This document shows positions 57,531 through 64,000 of a DNA stretch of 64,000 bases, one piece after another. How positions within the stretch are numbered: the first letter of the stretch is position 1; each line of letters opens with the position of its first letter. A program made the position numbers and the translations under genes. The stretch comes from Gnetum montanum (lineage: Eukaryota > Streptophyta > Gnetopsida > Gnetales > Gnetaceae): NCBI GenBank assembly GCA_015680685.1, contig MNCI01003377.1, forward strand, positions 200,535 through 264,534, written 5' to 3'. The notes under the pieces are model-generated. The model was not told the origin of the DNA, did not search any database, and saw only the letters and a list, made by a program, of their open reading frames with translations.

Positions 57531-58576
57531 AAAGATTTAACTACAGGAAAAATTTTAACCCTGAGTTCCAAGGGCCTTCGAAAAATGGAACTTAGGATGT
57601 CCTAGATACTCTTGCCGATCACCCAAGGAGTTACGAAGTGTAAAATAGAAGTGGTTTTGAAATTGTGAACATAAATGGCAACGTAAAAAAAATGGCCTAC
57701 TAAAAACGTAGACAGAAATGGCCTATTGAAAATGGCAATGGAAAATGAAATTATAGGTATAGAAATAAGTGTAGAGATAGAAATGGAAACCAAAATTTTC
57801 ACAACATAAACCAAAAAATTTATAAACGAATATAAAAGAGATTGAGTTCATGGTGTATAAGTTTGTGCCAAGGGCATAAGAAGTTGGTCACTGAAGCTTA
57901 AAGTCCATTAGAGAAGGTTGTCTCCACAATTTAGTTACTTCCCAATTTTGTCTTACTATAACTTTTCATTAGTTTCTACCCAATCTACTATGTGGGAATG
58001 GGATTGGTGTTACACATTTGGAACAATGTAAACTATGTGGGAGTCTCTGTGCCCAATGTAGTCCTAGTTTCTACCACCAAATGGCACTACCAGGTGAGGA
58101 TGTAATAGTTGCAATGGATTTTGATGGCTACCAATGGAGATGGAAATAGAGTAGGATCTACACTTTTAGTGGTAATGATAATTACGTGGGGTTGTTTACA
58201 CCTAGTGTAGTGCCAATTTATGCTACAGAAAATGTAGTTGGGTTGCAAATGGGTTTGATGGGTAATGGAAATGGCCATGAAATATGGAAAAATGATGTTG
58301 CTACAAAATGATTTTGAAATGCCAAGGTGGCAAAGTGCCAAGAGATCAAAACTACTGTATAGTATGTAAAATGCCAAAATTCAAAATAGGTGTAAATGCC
58401 AGAAAAATACCTGAAGATTGGATTTGATGTATGGTATGAAAAATGCCAAAAATTTTAAACCTAGAAATGGTATTAACATTGGGATTTTATAGGTTAGGGT
58501 TGTTATTTTTGGAATTGTCATTGATTGTTAACAGATTAACATTGATTGTGGGTTGCAATGGTTACTATTTCCAATA

Positions 58577-58808
58577 TAGTTAACCACTTACTATCAATGT
58601 AGTTAGCCAACTATTGTCAGTGTAGTTAGCCATCTACTACTAGTGTAGTAAACCAACTACTGTTAATGTAGTCAGCCAACTACTACTAGTGTAGTTAGCC
58701 AACTATTGCCAACATAGTTAGCTAACTATTACTTAGCGTAGTTAGCCAACTACTACTAGCATAGTCAACCAACTACTGCTTAGTGTAGTTGGCCATCTAT
58801 TGCTAGCA
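58577..58808. repeat. 23-bp minisatellite, 10 units
   Basis: Ten consecutive units of 23 bp (two of them 24) starting TAGTTAGCCAACTA and ending in TACTAGTG-like text. The units diverge from each other at several positions. Confidence 0.93.
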
Positions 58809-59472
58809 TAGTTGGCATTTGTGGTCAGCCAGGAATGGACTACATCCACAAAACCCATCTATTTACTATAAATAGTAAATAGGCTTTTCTGACTATGTTG
58901 AAGGCTTTGAAAATGGAAAAAGTGATAGCAAATAGAAAGATAGATGGAAACTATAGAAATGATGAAACCCATTGTGGAAAGTGTTGTTTGTGCTAGTTGT
59001 TGTTACCTTGGGATGACTACGTTGGTTATTATTGAAGAAACAGCTATCCCAACAATTTTAATGTTGCACTTCTACTAGATTTTGGTGGTGACTATGCTAA
59101 CTACTATAGTTACTATGGCTACTATAGCTACAATTACTATTGTAGCTATTGAGCCTACTGAAGCTACTGAGCCTACTAAAAATGTCTTTAGCGTAGTTGG
59201 GGTTATACCCCTACAAAAATCCATGGAAAGGCCAATTTTAGCCATTTCCAAGGCATTTTCAGCCTTCCCAAACCTAAATATAGACATTAGGTACTCTTTT
59301 CCACTCGAGAAGTGAGTCAATAACAACTTTTGAAGCATTTTTTAGCCCCCAAAAGTTGAAATATGCAAGATTGTAGCTTATGTACTACATATCTTATATT
59401 TACAATGAAACTTTGCCTCAAGCTGAAAAATGGAATTTGCAACATGAATTATGGTGGTGTTTCATTAGCCCC

Positions 59473-59518
59473 TCTTTGTTGATGTCTAAAGCATTAACCC
59501 AATAGACATCAACAAAGA
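59473..59518. repeat. Perfect 15-bp inverted repeat, 16-bp spacer
   Basis: TCTTTGTTGATGTCT at 59473-59487 and its exact reverse complement AGACATCAACAAAGA at 59504-59518. No target-site duplication or transposase is visible, so the role is unknown. Confidence 0.95.
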
Positions 59519-60438
59519 ATATAAAACACCACTATAGGTCCATCACCAACATCTTTTCTCTATGCTAGGTTCATTAGTATTGAACCATGCCCAAAAGTAC
59601 TCATGATGATGATGTGAGGCTATGATGATGAAATAGTAATAAGGTCATGAATTAATGATCACGAGGGCTAACAAATATTGGTCAAATAGTTTAGACTATG
59701 AACTTCATGTTTAGAAGTGTGGTTCACTTGGTAGATGCATTTGAGGAACCAACACTTCATTCCAAGATTTCTTTAGCCACTTGGCAATGTGCTTTTTTCT
59801 AAGGCTAATTTTGATATGGCTTTCCCATTAAATGAGATATGTTACATTCAATGGACTTGGGGTTTTCCCATTGAACAAGGTCCATTATACTTTATGGACT
59901 TAGCATTTTCCCAATGAGCAAGATGTGTCACATTCAAGTGGACTTGCAGGTGGATCACAACAAAGAAATGTCATTGGCCATGATGCATGAGTGTCATCAT
60001 AGGTCAACATGGTTGCTTAAGGTATGGAAGGTTGTATTAAGGCTACAGGATTGGGATCAAAGGAATTGATGTGGAATAAGCACTCTTGGTATGGAAGGAT
60101 AGATTCACTGAATCTTGCACATTGAGGTTATGTGGTGAGTTGCTACAATGGTATGTTATGCCCTTGTGATGGTTCCAAGCCTCATCCTACAAACACAACT
60201 CCAAGAGAACTAGAAAACCAAAGAAAGAAATCATGTTATTACAATAGGATACATTAGGCCATGAAGGATGGTTTAGCAAATTTGGCTACCCAAGGTTACA
60301 TGTCACTAGTTGAAGCCCCTGGTAGGTTGCATTGTCAATTTAAGGCTTTGGTAGGCTGCAATGCTAGTTTAGGGTCATAGAGGACAATAGAGATAAGGCT
60401 TGCTTGTTTATGGGAATTAATATCATGGTTTCTATAGG

Positions 60439-61560
60439 CTACATGTAGTATGATTTGAGATAGGAATGATTGACTGAATTAGCCAGTTCATTCCCATCCA
60501 TGTCTACTATCCAATAGGCCTCGTTGCCATAGGCCTTGGTGATCAAGAAAGATCCTTCCCAATTGGATGAAAATTTTTTTGCATGCTTGCAAATGGCCTT
60601 AAGGACTAGTTCTTCTTCCTTGATTTTGCACTTACCTAGGTTGTGATGGTGTTGCCATTTTTGCCTCTCTTGGTAGTGCTCAATGTGAGCAAGCATTTGC
60701 ACATGCTACTCCTCCACTAAGTCTAGGTCTATGGTACGTAACTCCTTGTTCTACTCATCATTGATGAAGTAGGATAAGGCCACTTAGATTTATGGCACCT
60801 ATAATTCAAGAGTTAAACAAGCTTCAAAACCATAACGCTATAAGGAGTCATCCCTGTTGTGGTACAATATGTTGTTCTATAGGCCCAGAGTGCATGGACA
60901 AGCTATTCATGCCATTTGTACTTGTTGTTGTTGAGCATTTTCATGAGCAAGTTGATGATGGCCTTGTTGCTTACTTTAGTCTATCTATTGGCCTAAGGGT
61001 AATAATGTGATGAAAATGAATGTTTAATGCCTAGGTTGTGATAGAAATTTTTCATTTCTTGGCTACTAAATTGTGGTCCATTGTCTATGCATATGATCAT
61101 AGGTATACCAAAACATGTCACTATGTTGTCCAAGATGAATCTATAGACTTGTTCAAATGTCATTTTCCTTGTGAGAATAGCCTCAACCCACTTGGTAAAA
61201 TACTCGGTTGCAATGATGATGAAGCTATGCCCTATGAAAGACTTAGGTGTTATAGGTCCAATGATATCCAAGCCCCATTGTTGAAATAGCCAAGTAATCT
61301 GAGTAGTGTGCAACTCAGTTGGTGGTATGTGTATGAGGTTGCTATGCTATTGCCATGTGTCATAAGTTTTGACCTTCTATAGGCAATCATTTTTCATGTA
61401 AGGCCAATAATAACCTAACCATATAATCTTGGTGACCATGGCTCTAGGTCTTATATGTCCACCACAAACACCCTCATGAACCTACTCTAGGACTATTCTA
61501 TCTTCGACTCTACCCAAGCACTTCAATAGTATGTCATCATAGGATTGTTAACATAATGTG
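60439..61560 (-). pseudogene. pol: Tat-lineage pol: integrase
   Basis: Minus strand. Zinc-binding remnant HEGVCGGHIRPRAM and YYWPYMKNDC (about 61480-61370). Catalytic core in an open 106-codon frame (61313-60993): WGLDIIGPITPKSFIGHSFI, TEYFTKWVEA, FGIPMIICIDNGPQF with the first two acidic residues, and IKHSFSSHYYP. Then ALMKMLNNNKYKWHE and HALWAYRTTYCTTTGMTPYS (about 60950-60830), and the C-terminal AYWIVDMDGNELANSVNHSY (frame 60702-60439). The text matches Tat/Retand integrases. Stops separate the blocks. Confidence 0.9.
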
Positions 61561-61789
61561 TTATCACCTATGATGACATATTATTTTGATCATTTATGTA
61601 TAACATTCTTTTGAGCAGTAGTTAGGCCTTGTGAATATTCACCATGCATAAGGTAAAAATTAATACCATCATATCATTAATTTATGGGAGAAATATGAAT
61701 TAAGGCCATAAAGGTATCCTCAAAATTCTATGTAATGGGGATAGCATAGTCCACTGTTAAGGTGGATAGCTTGCTAAACACATCTAGTG

Positions 61790-62660
61790 TAACATTGAGG
61801 GCTAGTGTCATGATGGCATTGGCTATAGCATTTTTTTTCAGGGTATACATTGGATATCAACATCTATACATTATTGTAATAGTTGCTTACCTAAGTCATT
61901 TATGTATTTGCATGCATAAACCTCAATTACTTCACTGACCACAAGTTATGAATTGCCCTTGATTATCAAACAATTAATTCCTAGGTCATGAGCTACTAGC
62001 ATTCCTTTGATCAAACCCTCATACTTCACTATGTTATTGGTGCATAGAAACTCAAAACAATAGGTGAAGGATTAGATTTCACTAGATGGAAATGTTATGA
62101 TGGAAGTACCACAAGCACCATGGGCAATTGAAGCTTTGTCAAAGTGCATGACTACCTCATAGCCTTCAGGCACTTGGCTAACGATCTTGACATGTTCATT
62201 GGGGAACTTGGGATCTATAGTTACTTGGTCATCAAAAGGTAAAATAATAAGGTGTATAGCTATAGCTTGATCTTTCATTAAGGACTAGGAGACATAATGA
62301 AGGTCAAAATCCACTGTTATGGCTTTCCATCAAGCTATATGGCGAGTCTCATAAATATTGTTCATTATAGCTCTAAGTATGTTGTCTTTGCAAATGATGT
62401 TGACCTAGCTACTAAATAGGTTGTGTCTTCACTTCTTTAATGAGAAGACTAGTGCTAGACAACACTTCTCCACTTTAGAATATCATGTCTCATGGAAAAC
62501 TAATGGATGACTAAGGTAGTATACTAGCATTTCTACTCCATCATCACATTTTTGATAAAGTACAAAGGCAATGGACATGTCAGAGATGGTAAGGTACATA
62601 TAAAATAGTTTACCTTCCTGTGGAGGATAGACTGTTAGTAGTTGTGCCAATTCTTGCTTA
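61790..62660 (-). pseudogene. pol: Tat-lineage pol: two RNase H domains in tandem
   Basis: Minus strand. First (Gypsy) RNase H at 62640-62380: PPQEGKLFYMYLTISDMSIA, LVYYLSHPLVFHET and YSKVEKCCLALVFSLKK. A linker WKAITVDFDLHYVS precedes the second, archaeal-type RNase H at 62280-61790: a 68-codon frame with EVVMHFDKASIAHGACGTSI, then KYEGLIKGMLVAHDLGINCL and IIKGNSxLVVSEVIEVYACK. The expected HFDGA is HFDKA and DSQLV is NSxLV. The dual RNase H arrangement is diagnostic of the Tat clade. Confidence 0.88.
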
Positions 62661-64000
62661 AGGTTTTCAAAGGATTCTTGTCTTTGAGCTATTCACTCAT
62701 AGTGAACCCCTTTCTTAAGCAAGTATTGCATAGGCTATGACTTATCTGTAAGCCTAGCACTAAACCTACAAATAAATTGTAATCTATCTTGTAATCCTCA
62801 AAGTTCCTTAAGGTTGGTAGGCACTGATAACTTGGATATGGTCTTAAACTTATCAAGATCAACACGAATCCCTACTTCATACACTACAAAGCTAAGCATC
62901 TTTCTAATCTTGACATTGAAGACACATTTCCTAGGATTAAGTCTAATCTCATACTTGTGTCACCATTTAAGCACAAGGTCTAGGTCACTAGCATGATCAC
63001 TAGCCACATTGGACTTAATGGCTATATTGTCTACATAATCATTGAGTAATCCTAACATGTAATTACTAAATATATACATCATAGCTCTTTAGTAGCTTGC
63101 ACCTACATTCTTCAAGCCAAAAGACATCATGGTATAGCAAAAGGTACCCCAAGGGGTCATGAAGGTCATGGTAAGTTAATGTTATAGGTTGATTGTAATC
63201 TAGTTGTATCTCACGAGCCCATCCATAAAGGACAAAAGAGTATGTTTAGTTGTGGTATCAATAAGTTGATCAATACTAGGAAAAGGAAAATCATCATTGA
63301 TGGTTGCCTTATTTAGGTATCAAAAATTGATGCAAATATGGATGCTTCCATTTTTCCTAGAACTACCATGATGTTGGACATCCATTCTGTGTAGTCAACA
63401 ACCTTAATGAAACCATCATGGTATAGCTTAGTGATCTCATCATGAACTTCCAAGGCCAAATCAAGTATGATCTTACACACGTTTTGCTTAACTAGTCTAA
63501 TGCTAGGATTGAGTATGATGTTTTGTTAGACTCAACGTGGATCTAAGCTTGGCATATCTTCATATGACTAGGCAAAGGCTTAAATGTTGTCTTGTAGGAC
63601 CTTAGTGATGTCTTGAGCTTGCTAAGGTTCCAATGGGAAACTTAGTTTAAGGATTTTCTCCTCATCACTATGGATTGTGATAGGAACCTCGACTAGAGAA
63701 TCTTTAGTTATGTCATCAACTTCAAGATTAAGGTTTTTAACTAGGTTCTCAAGCCATTCTATAGGCTTTTCAATTGAGGCTATGTGGTTGTCAAGAGTCT
63801 CAAGCTCAAGGCCTAGACAATTAGGATTGTTGCATCATTCAATATCACCATGAGGCCCACTTAGGATCAAGGGCAAGGCAATTTGCTTTCAAGTGTCCAT
63901 ATTTCAATCTTGCATATCAACCATAAGCACATTAAGTGGAACTTGGGTAAAAATGGGTAAACCATGCTAAAATGATATAAATTACTTTGGTAAACATGTA
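62661..64000 (-). pseudogene. pol: Tat-lineage pol: reverse transcriptase, continues past right edge
   Basis: Minus strand. YEDMPSLDPR (about 63560), IRLVKQNVCKIILDLALEVH, HDGFIKVVDYTEWMSNIMVV, FMDGLVRYN, TPWGTFCYTMMSFGLKNVGA, then the active-site block LLNDYVDNIAIKSNVASDHA (YVDN at 63026-63037; normally YVDD), YEIRLNPRKCVFNVK and GIRVDLDKFKTISKLSVPTN. The second catalytic Asp is Asn (G-to-A change on the coding strand). Stops interrupt several blocks. Gag and protease would lie right of the window. Confidence 0.9.

Larger units (their letters stand above)
57540..60438 (-). other. Long noncoding interval between integrase and coiled-coil ORF
   Basis: No ORF with family features. It contains the 23-bp minisatellite (58577-58808), a GTAGCTACTATA-like low-complexity stretch (59080-59165), whose frames on both strands are artefacts of the repeat, and a 15-bp inverted repeat (59473-59518). 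Confidence 0.5.

Noticed and set aside
59075-59338. Frames of 77 and 87 codons on opposite strands, one Val/Ile/Ala-rich
   Set aside because: Both come from a GTAGCTACTATA-like low-complexity stretch; no family match.

Overview
The window is a repeat-dense, gene-poor stretch of nuclear DNA from a vascular plant with a large genome. A gymnosperm such as a conifer would fit, but the sequence does not name the lineage. The sequence is AT-rich, CpG sites look heavily decayed, and I find no intact host gene, tRNA, rRNA, CRISPR array or bacterial-type operon. Nearly everything recognisable is an old LTR retrotransposon or LINE, broken by stops, frameshifts, deletions and later insertions. The single uncalled base (N at 2181) lies at a tandem-repeat junction.

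Layout. 1-2247: minus-strand gag start, tRNA-Asp-type primer-binding site (PBS) and LTR. 3872-6143: a second, older gag+PBS+LTR copy, minus strand. 7304-7655: perfect plant telomere-type array joined to a 31-bp minisatellite. 8120-13600: decayed plus-strand chromovirus-like Gypsy element split by a LINE. 14518-17560: minus-strand LTR with a coiled-coil ORF upstream of it. 17567-24056: plus-strand gag-only element with LTRs at both ends, its 3' LTR cut by another LTR (24057-24950). 26594-32452: minus-strand Athila-like element (LTR, PBS, gag, RNase H, integrase). 33352-41180: tandem LTR/gag remnants of the same family; the second gag is split by a 2,969-bp insertion with near-matching 5-bp flanks. 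42230-48497: chimeric LTR/gag-protease element with the longest intact ORF of the window, an aspartic protease. 48630-50890: Gypsy gag fragment and Copia-type gag with PBS. 52640-53960: minus-strand LINE. 54080-64000: minus-strand Tat-lineage element (reverse transcriptase, two RNase H domains, integrase, coiled-coil ORF, 3' LTR) running off the right edge.

How the parts relate. Most elements share one gag type (retrotransposon gag domain followed by an unusual CX2CX3HX4C knuckle), a tRNA-Asp-like PBS, similar R-U5 LTR sequence and a conserved motif before the polypurine tract. One copy also has Athila-like pol. Three others have gag, or gag plus protease, then about 2 kb of noncoding DNA conserved between copies, and no pol. 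This looks like an autonomous family with non-autonomous gag-carrying derivatives (inference). LTR U3 regions are modular: R-U5 stays similar while U3 is replaced by different arrays of short palindromes, most strikingly GATATC-centred ones.
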